Below, piece after piece: positions 1-8,134 of a DNA stretch of 32,298 nucleotides. The stretch covers positions 1-32,298 of IMG/VR virus record IMGVR_UViG_3300032116_000836; one strand, given 5' to 3'. Position numbers and translations under genes: made by a program. Source of the stretch: a virus. Position 1 is the stretch's first letter, and every line of letters begins with the position of its first letter. The notes under the pieces are model-generated. The model ran no database searches. It had not been told where the DNA came from and worked only from the letters and a program-made list of their open reading frames with translations.

Positions 1-197
1 TTCTTTTTGACTTCTTGAATTTTGTTTGCTCCTGTTGCTTCGCCATCTCTACTCATCATTAAGGCGAACCCGCCCATTATAAAAGCACTAAACTCTGTTA
101 AAGACGCTTTCTCGTACCAAACCAAGATTCCACCAAAGGAAATTAAGATAAGGCCGATAAGCGTTGTTTTAGGATTACGAAATAATCTATCTATCAT
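1..197 (-). CDS. Small two-helix membrane protein, holin-like (left copy, 3' end cut by window edge)
   Basis: The reading frame starts at ATG 197-195, overlapping the stop of the previous gene, and runs off the left edge, so the C-terminus is missing. It reads MIDRLFRNPKTT and then two hydrophobic stretches (about residues 13-29 and 37-50) separated by a short charged segment. It is a diverged copy of the complete 63-aa gene at 31517-31708. Two short helices, position after another small membrane protein and, in the right copy, direct adjacency to an endolysin gene suggest a holin or antiholin. That role is inferred from context; I do not recognise a named family. Confidence 0.7.
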   Translation of the reverse strand, partial: MIDRLFRNPKTTLIGLILISFGGILVWYEKASLTEFSAFIMGGFALMMSRDGEATGANKIQEVKK

Positions 198-348
198 TTT
201 TGATATCCCGATTCCATCGCCACAAGGTGTACACAAAAGAGGTCAGCATTACGAATAGTCCCGCTATCTGATGCACCTCGGCAATCGTTAATCCACCTAC
301 CGCTAAACTCCAAGAGGTCGCTACCGCACTTGTACTGTCTGTTTTCAT
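187..348 (-). CDS. Small holin-like membrane protein (left copy, 53 aa)
   Basis: ATG at 348 forms an ATGA overlap with the stop of the 106-aa gene upstream. The protein begins MKTDSTSAVATSW, has one clear hydrophobic stretch and a weaker glycine-rich one, and ends in a charged tail (WRWNRDIKNDR). This layout resembles class II holins: short, few helices, basic C-terminus. Its last codons overlap the start of the next small membrane protein. From MKTDST onward it is the same as the right-end copy at 31698-31859 in every residue I compared, whereas the flanking genes differ more. The holin assignment is inferred from size, topology and neighbours. Confidence 0.65.
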   Translation of the reverse strand: MKTDSTSAVATSWSLAVGGLTIAEVHQIAGLFVMLTSFVYTLWRWNRDIKNDR

Positions 349-665
349 TCGTGTTCGGATGTTGCTTGATTGCACAAAGTAGGATTAGCCAAGCAGAACG
401 ATTGTGCGTATGCTGATTCCCATCCAGCAAACCAATGAACGGCACTACCTGGAGTAGGCCAAACAACGTATTGATTGAATTCGGATGGTGCTTCCCAAAT
501 GATGTCAACCGCCCAACGTGGGTCGCTTTCCACAATGCCTATTTGATGTACGGCACAATTCACAAAAGATACCTCACCTTCGTTCATTGTGGCGAATCCT
601 GCTGAAAGCATATCGGTGATAAATTGGCCTTCGGTTGGCCAAGCGTATTTCAAGTAGGATGTCAT
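345..665 (-). CDS. Conserved ~105-aa protein of unknown function (left copy)
   Basis: 106 aa, with ATGA overlaps at both ends (fibre gene upstream, holin-like gene downstream). I do not recognise the family. It has no signal peptide or membrane segment and is rich in Trp and other aromatics (WPTEGQF, DPRWAVDIIWEAPSEF, VHWFAGWESAYAQ). A diverged copy of 104 aa lies at 31856-32170. Differences include an extra Ser at position 3, a NEGEV/EEDQI change and an SFCLAN/AYCQAN change; the Trp positions are kept. Sitting between fibre and lysis genes it could be a fibre accessory or a virion protein; neither can be shown here. Confidence 0.8.
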   Translation of the reverse strand: MTSYLKYAWPTEGQFITDMLSAGFATMNEGEVSFVNCAVHQIGIVESDPRWAVDIIWEAPSEFNQYVVWPTPGSAVHWFAGWESAYAQSFCLANPTLCNQATSEHE

Positions 666-2419
666 AACGTGGTAAGTTCTGCCAGTTGGGCGTTTGTTAG
701 GCGTGTCGGGAATAGGGCGGCTTGGTTTACGGCATTAGTTACAGTAGTGGACGAAACATTACCTGTTAGATAAATTCCCGAAAGGCCAGTAGGCATAGCG
801 GCACTTGTATCTGTTCCTATTTGCGTTCCATTAACGTATAAAACTACATCATTTAATTTATACGCAATTGCCATTTTTACAGTCCCGTTAGCAATAACTC
901 CGCTCTTAATATCTGCTGTTATCCCAGTAACCGTACGAACATATGCACGGATTAAGTTGGGGCTGTCTGCATCTAATCCTACAAAAATCCAGTTATTGTT
1001 AGTGCCATCCGAAATACTATAATAATTGTATCCGTTTTGGGTTTTGTTAATTTCAATAAAAATCGTCCCCTCGGTCTGCCCAATAAGCGAAGAAACCCCC
1101 GTCTTACTTGCCGAGTCCGCCAACCGTGTCACCGCTGCGGTTGTTGTAGGTACCCACGTTGTTGCATAAGCGCCAAGCTCCATTTGTGGGGCAGCGATGC
1201 GGATGGTGAAGTCGTATGCTGCTCCGTTGGTTAGGTTCATACGGATTGATTGGCTTATGTGTGTAATAGTTCCAGATGGTACGGTGTGTGCCGTTAAATA
1301 TCTTGTTAGCGTGGTTGTTGGAGTAAATGAAGTATTAGATTCACTTACATACGCACCACCATTCCAGTAATAAGATTTTAACGAATAACTATTTGGAGGA
1401 ATTGGGGCAGATATAATCTTGATAAATGCAGAATTAGACCAAACCTGTCCGTTCGATACTGATATTGCGCTTGCAGTTTCCGTAGAAATTTCAGTAGAAA
1501 TTGTGGTTACAGTTCCGTTGAAACGAACGTCTACATAAGGAAGGCCATTTTCAGTACCAGTACCTACTAATGTTCTTGTCAAACCAGTTCCAAAAAGTTG
1601 AGTCCAATTCGTAGGCAAAGTACCAGGACTCCCCGCCACCGCTCCCACCATAGATGAGTTTCGGATTGAGTTGGTGCGTTGGGGTTCGAGCAACAACCGC
1701 CCACAACTACTCAATGTCCCGTCTGCGTTTCTGAAATCTATTCGTGGTACGTCTTGTCTGTTGGTGGTTGGGAAGTAGTCAATGGCGGAAGTGCCTTCAA
1801 CGAGTTGGGCTCCCCAGATGAAGATACCCGCAACGCCATCCCGTATTTGTGCATCTCTAATTAATTGAAACTGTCCGTTTGTTACAGTTGATGCCGTGGT
1901 AAACGAAACAGATACCCTAAACCAACTGTTACTCAATGCCGAAATAGTGCCGCCACTTGCGGTTCCGTTTGCCAAATTAAAAGAGCAGGTTGAAAAGCCA
2001 GTTTGGTCGGTATACAATCTAATACTTGCCGTGTCGTAGTCCGCTTTTTTTACATACAAAGATAAAGTGTATGCGGTATTTGTATTAAAAACAAAAGTGC
2101 TTAGAATTGGCGAATTAGTAGTTTGACCATTGTTCACAATATATTTATCAGCGGTAATGGTTCCGTTTGGTGCAGTCGTAACATTTACCGAAATAGTTCC
2201 AGATGGCTTTGGCCAATACGCATTATCAAACTGCTCGCTAAACTGCACCAAATTATACGGACTCCGTCTAACCACCCCTGTACTATCTGTATAGGTAGCA
2301 TCAGATGCCCTCGTAAAGGTCAAATCCCCTAATCCGCTGGTGGGCTTTTGGGCAAATACTACGTCTTCCTCAATTCCGCTTGGAACAAGGAGCCAAGAGG
2401 CGTCATCGTAAAAACTCAT
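662..2419 (-). CDS. Tail fibre / receptor-binding protein with lectin-like domains
   Basis: 585 aa. The N-terminus (about residues 1-60) has the LTFTRASDAT and NLVQFSEQFDNAYW motifs seen at the start of many phage tail-fibre proteins. Two beta-rich carbohydrate-binding-like modules follow (about 65-215 and 255-420), each with the pattern of a Tyr/Trp-rich jelly roll ending in an AAPQMELGAYATTW or WGAQLVEGTSAID type motif. The C-terminus (about 425-585) looks like a concanavalin/LamG fold ending NQAALFPTRLTNAQLAELTTL-type. Role: host surface glycan recognition at the tail tip. The start overlaps the upstream gene (ATGA). Only the last ~20 residues resemble the partial fibre at the other end of the window. 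Confidence 0.85.
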   Translation of the reverse strand: MSFYDDASWLLVPSGIEEDVVFAQKPTSGLGDLTFTRASDATYTDSTGVVRRSPYNLVQFSEQFDNAYWPKPSGTISVNVTTAPNGTITADKYIVNNGQTTNSPILSTFVFNTNTAYTLSLYVKKADYDTASIRLYTDQTGFSTCSFNLANGTASGGTISALSNSWFRVSVSFTTASTVTNGQFQLIRDAQIRDGVAGIFIWGAQLVEGTSAIDYFPTTNRQDVPRIDFRNADGTLSSCGRLLLEPQRTNSIRNSSMVGAVAGSPGTLPTNWTQLFGTGLTRTLVGTGTENGLPYVDVRFNGTVTTISTEISTETASAISVSNGQVWSNSAFIKIISAPIPPNSYSLKSYYWNGGAYVSESNTSFTPTTTLTRYLTAHTVPSGTITHISQSIRMNLTNGAAYDFTIRIAAPQMELGAYATTWVPTTTAAVTRLADSASKTGVSSLIGQTEGTIFIEINKTQNGYNYYSISDGTNNNWIFVGLDADSPNLIRAYVRTVTGITADIKSGVIANGTVKMAIAYKLNDVVLYVNGTQIGTDTSAAMPTGLSGIYLTGNVSSTTVTNAVNQAALFPTRLTNAQLAELTTL

Positions 2420-2667
2420 AATAAGGCATCGATTCGAGCTTCAGCACAAGCTGCGTTTTGAATAACGCCTCCCGCTGCTTGTACTCTAAGTGAATAAAAA
2501 TACATATACGCCTCACCGCTTTGACCCGTGAGGTTCGTCTCTGGATGTCCCCAAGAGTCGGGATGTATCTCACCCCAACTTATAGCGTTGACGTAGCCCT
2601 GCCCCCAACCGTTCTGATTGTAGGCGGAACCTTGGCCCCATTGAATTGTATTATTTGGACTTTCCAT
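2416..2667 (-). CDS. Small Trp/Gly-rich phage structural protein, function unknown
   Basis: 83 aa. The N-terminal half repeats a WG motif (QWGQGSAYNQNGWGQG, ISWGEIHPDSWGHPETN), a pattern I associate with short proteins beside fibre genes in Bacteroidota phages. The C-terminal half is less biased (YFYSLRVQAAGG). No membrane segment. It is translationally coupled to the fibre gene through an ATGA overlap, so a fibre-associated or adaptor role is plausible but inferred. A 47-nt gap separates it from the connector gene upstream. Confidence 0.75.
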   Translation of the reverse strand: MESPNNTIQWGQGSAYNQNGWGQGYVNAISWGEIHPDSWGHPETNLTGQSGEAYMYFYSLRVQAAGGVIQNAACAEARIDALL

Positions 2668-2714
2668 TTTCTTTCAAGAAATTTATCAATTTGACCTCGT
2701 TCTCGGGCTTCACC

Positions 2715-3212
2715 TTATAAGTACCAACCGTGGAACGACTGTCCGTCCGTTGGGTACATTTGTCCGTTTTGGTTTTCATAATACTCTGGGGTAAGCGATC
2801 CGTAGAAAGTCAAGTACGACACCAAGCGTCTGCCGTAGTGTTCTGCCGTGTCTCGCTCCTTCTGGATTAGGTATTCCAATTCGCTCTTCTCGATGCCTTC
2901 GGAGTTCTCGCTTTGCTTTTTGAAGATGCCTCCGTTGCTCACCTTGTACGCAAGGAACGGAAGTATCTCTACCATTGCGTAATGCACCAGAACGTCTTGG
3001 ACGTAGTCGGTCATCAGCGTCTCGTAGTTGCCTGTGAGGGTGGACGCCAAGACGTCACTCTTCAGCTTGTTGTACAGGGCAGTACCAACGAGGGCTTGGA
3101 TGTGCAGGTCTTGCGCTATCTTGATGAACTGCACCATCTGGTCACGGTCAACATTGCCGTTGATAGCGGTTCTCTTTACGAGGTCATCGGGGGAAATGAA
3201 TAGGGGATACAT
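2715..3212 (-). CDS. Head-tail connector-like protein (DUF6712-like)
   Basis: 165 aa. The start MYPLFISPDDLVKRTAINGN followed by IKIAQDLHIQALVGTALYNKL matches my memory of the DUF6712 family, small all-helical proteins beside portal genes in Bacteroidota phages that resemble gp6-type connectors. A Tyr-rich C-terminus (LTPEYYENQNGQMY) follows. It lies 13 nt downstream of the portal gene. Function: probably closes the portal and joins head to tail. The family call is from pattern memory, not a profile search. Confidence 0.75.
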   Translation of the reverse strand: MYPLFISPDDLVKRTAINGNVDRDQMVQFIKIAQDLHIQALVGTALYNKLKSDVLASTLTGNYETLMTDYVQDVLVHYAMVEILPFLAYKVSNGGIFKKQSENSEGIEKSELEYLIQKERDTAEHYGRRLVSYLTFYGSLTPEYYENQNGQMYPTDGQSFHGWYL

Positions 3213-3225
3213 ATCTTATATAACC

Positions 3226-5232
3226 TTATTTTGGTATGCCTATCTTTTTTGCGTACTCGGGTGTGTAACCTCTGTAGTCCTGCGAGATAGGTGGTTTGGC
3301 GACTAATGAATCGTTGACGGGTAACTTCACTCCCAACTTACGGAGGTCGTTTACGCTTACCTCGGAGCGTTTGTTCTTGGGGTCGGGTGTTACTCCCTTC
3401 GCTCTTGCCAGATACGTCTTCCGCATCCAGAAGTGATGACAGTTCGGGCCACCTTTGTACAGGAGAATATCGTAAGTGGCTGCTCCGTTCTTTCCGAATC
3501 CTGCATTCACGGACTTACCGCTCATCGCTTCGATGTCCTCAATACGGTAGATTTTGTTCGCCTGCAACATCAAACTACAGAATTCCCGCTCACCCGTCTT
3601 TTCGCCTGCGTAAGCGTACCGAACCTTGTATTTGAACCCTTCCTTCGTTACGCCATCTTGTGCGCTCTTGGCGTTCGGGAATGCGCTTCCTGTGGATGCG
3701 AAGTTCACCTCTCGCATCTTGACGATGTCTTGCTCGGAAAGTACCTCGTCACCGACCAGTTCCCACTCCTCCAAATCCTCGTCTTCACCAAGCGAGGTCA
3801 ATTCACGCACCAACTCCTCGGAGGCAGGGGCTGATGCTTCAAGCTTTTTTTGCGACTTCATTTGCGTGATGACCGCAGACGAATTGCCAGCGAACAACGC
3901 CTTCGCAACAGACGGCTCAAACTGCAACATCTGCACAAGGAAGGTGATTGCTTGGTCTTGCGTAAGAACGCCCTCCTGTACGGCTCGCATAATGTCCAGA
4001 GAGGACGCAATCTGCGCTCCGTTATACGATGCTTCTTTCTGGGCGATTTCTTCGTTCACGGTAGACACAACCTCGCTCGTTACTTGGTCGGCTTCCTTCA
4101 CTCCCGTCTCCTCCTCGATTGTTGTTGAGTCCGTGATCTTGATGTCGTTGAACTCCATCGGTGAAAGCGACTTGAAGTACAGGTTCAACGATACGTTGTT
4201 CACCGCAAGCAGCTCATCAAATGCATTCAAGATGCCCATCTGGATAGGACGGATGACCGTATTGTCTAAAAGCAAGTATGCGTTCTTGATTTCGTCTGCA
4301 TTGCTTCCCAATCCAGTGTTGTCCTTGATGCCAAAGAGCATCGGAGACGTAATACGGTGACCTACCAATACCTTTTGAGCCGACTCCCGAGAAAGGAACT
4401 CGTACTGCAAGTGGGCGTCTGACAGGGTGACTGGCTCGATCGTAGCCGCCTTTGTACTGTCATCGTTGAAAGCAAGAATCCAACGGCCTGCGTTGGTGCT
4501 GCCCTGCCACTTCTGGGCGATGGTGGAATTTATATTGTCTTGCTCCTCTTGTGGGGGAATTCCGTTATTAAAATTAATTATCATCGACGGGGCGAGGCCC
4601 TGTTTGATATTATTTATATGATAGTTCGCAATCTCCTCCTCCAATTCCGCATAAGGCAGAGCCGCCAAGTAGCGAGGGGGTGAGTAGTAGTATGAACCAG
4701 CAGCATACGGGCGGTAGTAGAAGATTTCACGCTTCTCATTTGACTGCCCGAAAGCAGCGATGCGTTGCACTCCAGTACGGTTCCGCACCTTTGTCCAATC
4801 CCAAGCATAATAGTAGGCGTTGATTTCCCCTTCTTGGTCGCACTTCTCCGCTCGCAAGGTCTGAACGGGCATATGCGTCACCTCTGCGATTGCTGATTTG
4901 TCAGAATTCCACAACACCTGCAACGCCCCATTACCAAGCCAATAGACATCGTTGGCAAAGCGGTAGGCACATTCATCCGAGATCAACCTCCGCAACTCAA
5001 GGAAGGCGGATGGATTGGAGGCGGAGTCGGTAGCGTCAAGCCCCTTGCCGTATATCATATCAACGATACCCGTGATGACTGCGTTGTTCGTGGCGGAGCC
5101 GTTCCTGCGGTCAATGAGGTATTGGTAGTAGTTGTTGTCATCCCCATACTCCACCCAATCAAGGCGGGGGTTCTCTACGATTGCAGGGGCAACGTAGGAA
5201 TCAAACTGAACGAGGCGAATGTTATTCTCCAT
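3226..5232 (-). CDS. Portal protein with a MuF-like C-terminal domain
   Basis: 668 aa. The first ~400 residues read as a phage portal: an N-terminal YGDDNNYYQYLIDRRNGS segment, NAVITGIVDMIYGKGL, NDVYWLGNGALQVLWN, and the LVGHRITSPMLFGIKDNTGLG stretch typical of the stem/clip region. From about residue 527 a separate domain carries EFC (Cys 552) and KGGPNCHHFW (Cys 598, His 599-600, Trp 602), which resembles the C-terminal part of Mu gpF-like minor head proteins. No separate MuF gene is seen, so the two may be fused. The portal start overlaps the upstream 135-aa gene by 11 nt. Portal confidence is high; the MuF reading is an inference from the Cys/His motif. Confidence 0.85.
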   Translation of the reverse strand: MENNIRLVQFDSYVAPAIVENPRLDWVEYGDDNNYYQYLIDRRNGSATNNAVITGIVDMIYGKGLDATDSASNPSAFLELRRLISDECAYRFANDVYWLGNGALQVLWNSDKSAIAEVTHMPVQTLRAEKCDQEGEINAYYYAWDWTKVRNRTGVQRIAAFGQSNEKREIFYYRPYAAGSYYYSPPRYLAALPYAELEEEIANYHINNIKQGLAPSMIINFNNGIPPQEEQDNINSTIAQKWQGSTNAGRWILAFNDDSTKAATIEPVTLSDAHLQYEFLSRESAQKVLVGHRITSPMLFGIKDNTGLGSNADEIKNAYLLLDNTVIRPIQMGILNAFDELLAVNNVSLNLYFKSLSPMEFNDIKITDSTTIEEETGVKEADQVTSEVVSTVNEEIAQKEASYNGAQIASSLDIMRAVQEGVLTQDQAITFLVQMLQFEPSVAKALFAGNSSAVITQMKSQKKLEASAPASEELVRELTSLGEDEDLEEWELVGDEVLSEQDIVKMREVNFASTGSAFPNAKSAQDGVTKEGFKYKVRYAYAGEKTGEREFCSLMLQANKIYRIEDIEAMSGKSVNAGFGKNGAATYDILLYKGGPNCHHFWMRKTYLARAKGVTPDPKNKRSEVSVNDLRKLGVKLPVNDSLVAKPPISQDYRGYTPEYAKKIGIPK

Positions 5233-5629
5233 AAATCTTGAACTGATTGTTCATCGTCTCCTCAACAGTAGGGAGGACGGGTTGATAGGTGCTTGTTGTT
5301 TGACCACTCGGAAGCATCAGCAGACGGTCAAATGCGAGAATCTTGGTGTTTGTCCAAGCCACGTTGAAGGTCTGCTCCGTAAGGCGAATCATATACACTA
5401 CCTCGGCATCAAGTGGCGTGGTATTGTAAGTGAAAGTGAACTCACGAGTGTCTGCGTCAAAGGTAGGGGAGGTCACGTTGTAGATGGTGTCCGTTCTGCC
5501 GTCTTTTGAGTAGAGAACCATCTGAACTCGCCACGTTGAGTTGTACCCTGCGAGGGTGTCAACCCCTACTTGCCAGTCACGCACGGGCAGAGTGATAGTG
5601 TTGTTGGTCTTATATGATACGAAAGTCAT
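5222..5629 (-). CDS. Virion-associated protein of unknown function
   Basis: 135 aa, beta-rich by inspection (alternating hydrophobic strands, TFDADTREFTFTYNTT), with no membrane segment or recognised motif. It is the first gene after the intrinsic terminator at 5661-5690 and overlaps the portal start by 11 nt. The fold pattern (an Ig-like or small beta-barrel) would suit a head completion or tail protein, but I cannot name a family. Confidence 0.75.
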   Translation of the reverse strand: MTFVSYKTNNTITLPVRDWQVGVDTLAGYNSTWRVQMVLYSKDGRTDTIYNVTSPTFDADTREFTFTYNTTPLDAEVVYMIRLTEQTFNVAWTNTKILAFDRLLMLPSGQTTSTYQPVLPTVEETMNNQFKIYGE

Positions 5630-5660
5630 ACCTATATAACCACGAAGTGGGACTTATGTG

Positions 5661-5690
5661 AAAAAAGAAAGGGGGCCGAAGCCCCCTCTC
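5661..5690 (-). terminator. Intrinsic terminator with UUCG tetraloop
   Basis: On the minus strand GGGGGC-TTCG-GCCCCC forms a perfect 6-bp GC stem with a UUCG loop, followed at once by TTTCTTTTTT. It lies 17 nt past the stop of the tail-tube-like gene and 31 nt before the next start. It would end or attenuate transcripts coming through capsid and tail-tube genes before the portal operon. It is the only clear intrinsic terminator I see in the window. Confidence 0.9.
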
Positions 5691-5707
5691 ACGTCCCGTT
5701 GGTCTAA

Positions 5708-6262
5708 TTACGACCCAGTAACGATTGTTGGTTTGGTACCTAACAATCCAGCGAACGGGTTATTCGCAATCGCTCCGAGCAGGAAGTTTGCAGGTACACG
5801 CTCTTGACCCGTCAAGGTCAAGTTGTATCCCGTAAGGTCTCCCATAGCAGAACCAGTTACAATCGAACCTCCCGTTACTTCTGAACCGTGTTCCAATCCC
5901 ATCACCCAAGAGTTGCCGTTGTTGTCTTCAACGATGACAACTGGCTTCGCCCAAGCGAGCAACTTCACCTCTTTGTGGGTGTCGGCATCTTGCTTCTTCA
6001 ACACGATGTTCAACACCTGCTCGAAGAAGGTCGTGCCGTTGTCACGGCTGGAAGTGATGGCCTGCTCAAAGTTTGAAGTTCCTTTCAAGTCGTACTTGTA
6101 GGCACTCGTGGCAGTTGTGGCCAGTTGGTCAATGACATCCGTGTCAGCGGTGTCGTAGGAAATTTGTGCCAAGTCGATGGCGTTGATGAAGTATACTGCA
6201 TTCAGTCCTCCAACTTGGTCTTTGCAGGGCTCAATGCGCCCAAGTGTTAATGAACAAGCCAT
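5708..6262 (-). CDS. Probable major tail (tail tube) protein
   Basis: 184 aa. It begins MACSLTLGRIEPCKDQVGGL, has a central FEQVLNIVLKK segment and ends with a LTGQERVPANFLLGAI motif that I associate with tail-tube-like proteins of Bacteroidota phages. Alternating beta-strand pattern, no membrane segment. The leader is AT-rich (ATAAAATAAA directly before ATG), a strong initiation context in Bacteroidota. It lies close to the major capsid gene and is followed by a strong terminator, both typical of an abundant structural protein. A second head protein is the main alternative. Confidence 0.65.
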   Translation of the reverse strand: MACSLTLGRIEPCKDQVGGLNAVYFINAIDLAQISYDTADTDVIDQLATTATSAYKYDLKGTSNFEQAITSSRDNGTTFFEQVLNIVLKKQDADTHKEVKLLAWAKPVVIVEDNNGNSWVMGLEHGSEVTGGSIVTGSAMGDLTGYNLTLTGQERVPANFLLGAIANNPFAGLLGTKPTIVTGS

Positions 6263-6268
6263 TTTATT

Positions 6269-6607
6269 TTATTTTTTATAGTCGTTAGAAATGTGAGTTT
6301 TAATTCTGTGACAGTTGGCGCATAGTGTTTGCAGGTTGCTCAAATCGTTGTTGTGGCGGTTGCCATCTATATGGTCGACATCAAGCTGGCAAGGGTGGAT
6401 AGGAATGAATCCACACATCTGGCAAGTCGCTTTCTTGTGTTTCCGATAGACATCTTTTGGTCGGACTGCTCCTTTTGTTTTATACCTCCACGATTGTTTG
6501 CATCTTTCGCAGCAGAATTTCTTTTGCTGCCCTGTCAACTGATTTGAACAGTTCAAACACAAAAGGGAGGACGAGGGTGTCTTACCCAAGCCCTCCCCCT
6601 GCGTCAT
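6269..6607 (-). CDS. HNH endonuclease with N-terminal zinc finger
   Basis: 112 aa. An N-terminal CxxC pair (Cys 17, 20) plus CCERC (Cys 32/33, 36) precedes a second finger at Cys 62/65. The HNH core follows: DVDHIDGNRHNNDLSNLQTLCANCHRIKTH (His 79, Asn 87, Cys 96/99, His 100). This is the free-standing HNH type found as a mobile (homing-like) gene in phages. It sits between major capsid and tail-tube-like genes, 10 nt after one and 6 nt before the other, so it interrupts an otherwise structural pair. Confidence 0.9.
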   Translation of the reverse strand: MTQGEGLGKTPSSSLLCLNCSNQLTGQQKKFCCERCKQSWRYKTKGAVRPKDVYRKHKKATCQMCGFIPIHPCQLDVDHIDGNRHNNDLSNLQTLCANCHRIKTHISNDYKK

Positions 6608-6617
6608 CTTTCAGCGT

Positions 6618-7550
6618 TTAGGCGTAGTAAACCAAGTCGGCACCTACTCCAAATTGAACACCAGCAGTCATCCGCATAATGAAACGTACATTTTTGCTAC
6701 CGTCCAAATCGCCCATATCCAGAACCTTCACTTCGTTGGTATCGCTCAAAAGCCCGCAGCCGAAGTACAAGTTTGACTTCTGACCAGCGACCATCTTGTT
6801 TGAACCAAGGCCTGGGGCGTGGAACAACTTGATACCTTCAAACATCAGCTCTTGATTGTTGAACCAAGTGGAACCTTTTGAGTCCACACCCGCAGCACCC
6901 AAGCCAGAAGCACCGAATCCGCCCAATGCACGGACGTAGGCCTTCATTACGTTGGTTGGGATGTAGATGTGCAAGTCCTCCTTTGCAAACAATGCGGCAG
7001 GGATAGCGTCTACTACCTTGCCCAACTCGGTGATGACGTTGGCTGCCGTTACGCCACCAGTTGCAGCAGTTACGTCAATGACAGTTGTGTCGGCAGCAAG
7101 CAATGCTTGGAAGCCGTTGAACTCACCTGCGTTGGCAGTTGCTCCAGTCCAGATCTTCTGCTCTACCCACTCGGCTACTTTAGCAGAGTTGTAGGCGATG
7201 AAGTAGTCAACGAAGTTCTTTGGCAATACGTCAAAAGCGGAGTAGCCCATTTGGATGGCTTCCCAATCGCTCTCGAAGTCGCTCTTGCACAACTCCAAGT
7301 TAACCTGCAAGAACTCGGGCTGCAAGATGCGCTCGGTCAAGGTCAAAGTGGAAGTGTCGGTGAAGTCGCAGGTCTGGTCTTTTACGATACCATCCAGCTC
7401 TACACGCTTGATTACTTCTTTGAATTTGATGTTCGGCTTAACGGTCAAGCCGCCTTTGGCGATTGTGTCGCCACTCAACAGGGCAGCAGAGATGTACTGG
7501 CCTGCAAATTGACCAGTATAAGTGGTCGTAATGCTCGTGCTTGTGGGCAT
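6618..7550 (-). CDS. Major capsid protein
   Basis: 310 aa. The Thr-rich N-terminus leads into YISAALLSGDTIAKGGLTVKPN and an ERILQPEFLQVNLELCKSDF segment; the C-terminal half has KEDLHIYIPTNVMKAYVRALG, typical of HK97-fold capsid P-domains, and ends RMTAGVQFGVGADLVYYA. It follows protease and scaffold-like genes in the transcript, as expected for a head module. A CCCCAATAAA leader precedes the ATG. No separate delta domain is apparent; the scaffold function is supplied by the gene upstream. Assignment is from sequence character and gene order. Confidence 0.8.
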   Translation of the reverse strand: MPTSTSITTTYTGQFAGQYISAALLSGDTIAKGGLTVKPNIKFKEVIKRVELDGIVKDQTCDFTDTSTLTLTERILQPEFLQVNLELCKSDFESDWEAIQMGYSAFDVLPKNFVDYFIAYNSAKVAEWVEQKIWTGATANAGEFNGFQALLAADTTVIDVTAATGGVTAANVITELGKVVDAIPAALFAKEDLHIYIPTNVMKAYVRALGGFGASGLGAAGVDSKGSTWFNNQELMFEGIKLFHAPGLGSNKMVAGQKSNLYFGCGLLSDTNEVKVLDMGDLDGSKNVRFIMRMTAGVQFGVGADLVYYA

Positions 7551-7565
7551 TTTATTGGGGTTTGT

Positions 7566-8117
7566 TTAGTTGAATAATTTGTTGAACACTCGGTCTGCGG
7601 TAGTCGCAGTACGCTTCGCACCGATTTGGAATTTCAGTTCGGGTTTAACCTCGACAGGGGCAGCCACGATGGGCTTCTCTGCGGCCATAACCACCTCTTT
7701 CACTTCCTCCTCTTTCTCGACTTCCACGGACATTTCTTCTTTCTTGCCCATTTCTGCCTTCATCATTTCAACCTCTTCTTTCAGAGATTGAATCATAGCC
7801 ATCACCTCGGAGATGTTTGGTTCAGCAGCGGCCTCGACCTCGATGGTCACTTCCTGCTCTGCTTCCTCTGCCTTCTCTTTGATTTCGGCAATCACGCCTT
7901 CTTCCGTAACGACCAAGATGCGACCGTCCTCCATTTGGTATTCACCAACAGGGACTGCCACCTTCTCGCCTTCGCTTCCGATTAGGAAGATGTTTTGACC
8001 TGCCTCAAGAACCTCGGCTTCCACCATTGTTCCATCAGCCAATTTTGCGCTCGCAAGGGCAACCGCTTCGGGTTGCAAGGCGAACTCAATTTTTTTGAAG
8101 ATGTCATTCAAATTCAT
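7566..8117 (-). CDS. Scaffold-like acidic coiled-coil protein
   Basis: 183 aa from the ATG at 8117 (MNLNDIFKKIEF); the open frame extends further upstream but that part overlaps another gene and lacks protein-like character. Residues 1-75 form a compact domain (LADGTMVEAEVLEAG, VPVGEYQMEDGRILVV). Residues 80-150 are very Glu/Lys-rich with heptad-like spacing (IQSLKEEVEMMKAEMGKKEE), followed by a Pro/Val linker and a basic C-terminus (GAKRTATTADRVFNKLF). An acidic helical body with a basic tail just upstream of the capsid gene and after the protease fits a scaffold. It could be a capsid decoration protein instead. Confidence 0.7.
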   Translation of the reverse strand: MNLNDIFKKIEFALQPEAVALASAKLADGTMVEAEVLEAGQNIFLIGSEGEKVAVPVGEYQMEDGRILVVTEEGVIAEIKEKAEEAEQEVTIEVEAAAEPNISEVMAMIQSLKEEVEMMKAEMGKKEEMSVEVEKEEEVKEVVMAAEKPIVAAPVEVKPELKFQIGAKRTATTADRVFNKLFN

Positions 8118-8134
8118 ACTATAATAATTAGAGA

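Larger units (their letters stand above)
44..727. repeat. Left member of a diverged ~0.68-kb end repeat
   Basis: Collinear with 31555-32232 at a constant offset of 31511 (31505 past a 6-nt indel in the 105-aa gene). It covers the end of the fibre gene, the 105-aa gene and the two holin-like genes. Scattered substitutions rule out a simple terminal redundancy. Homology ends inside the fibre gene at 727. Confidence 0.85.

Noticed and set aside
3626-4360. 244-codon open frame on the plus strand
   Set aside because: Antisense to the portal gene; Ser/Cys-rich composition and no protein-like motif. All supported genes are on the minus strand.
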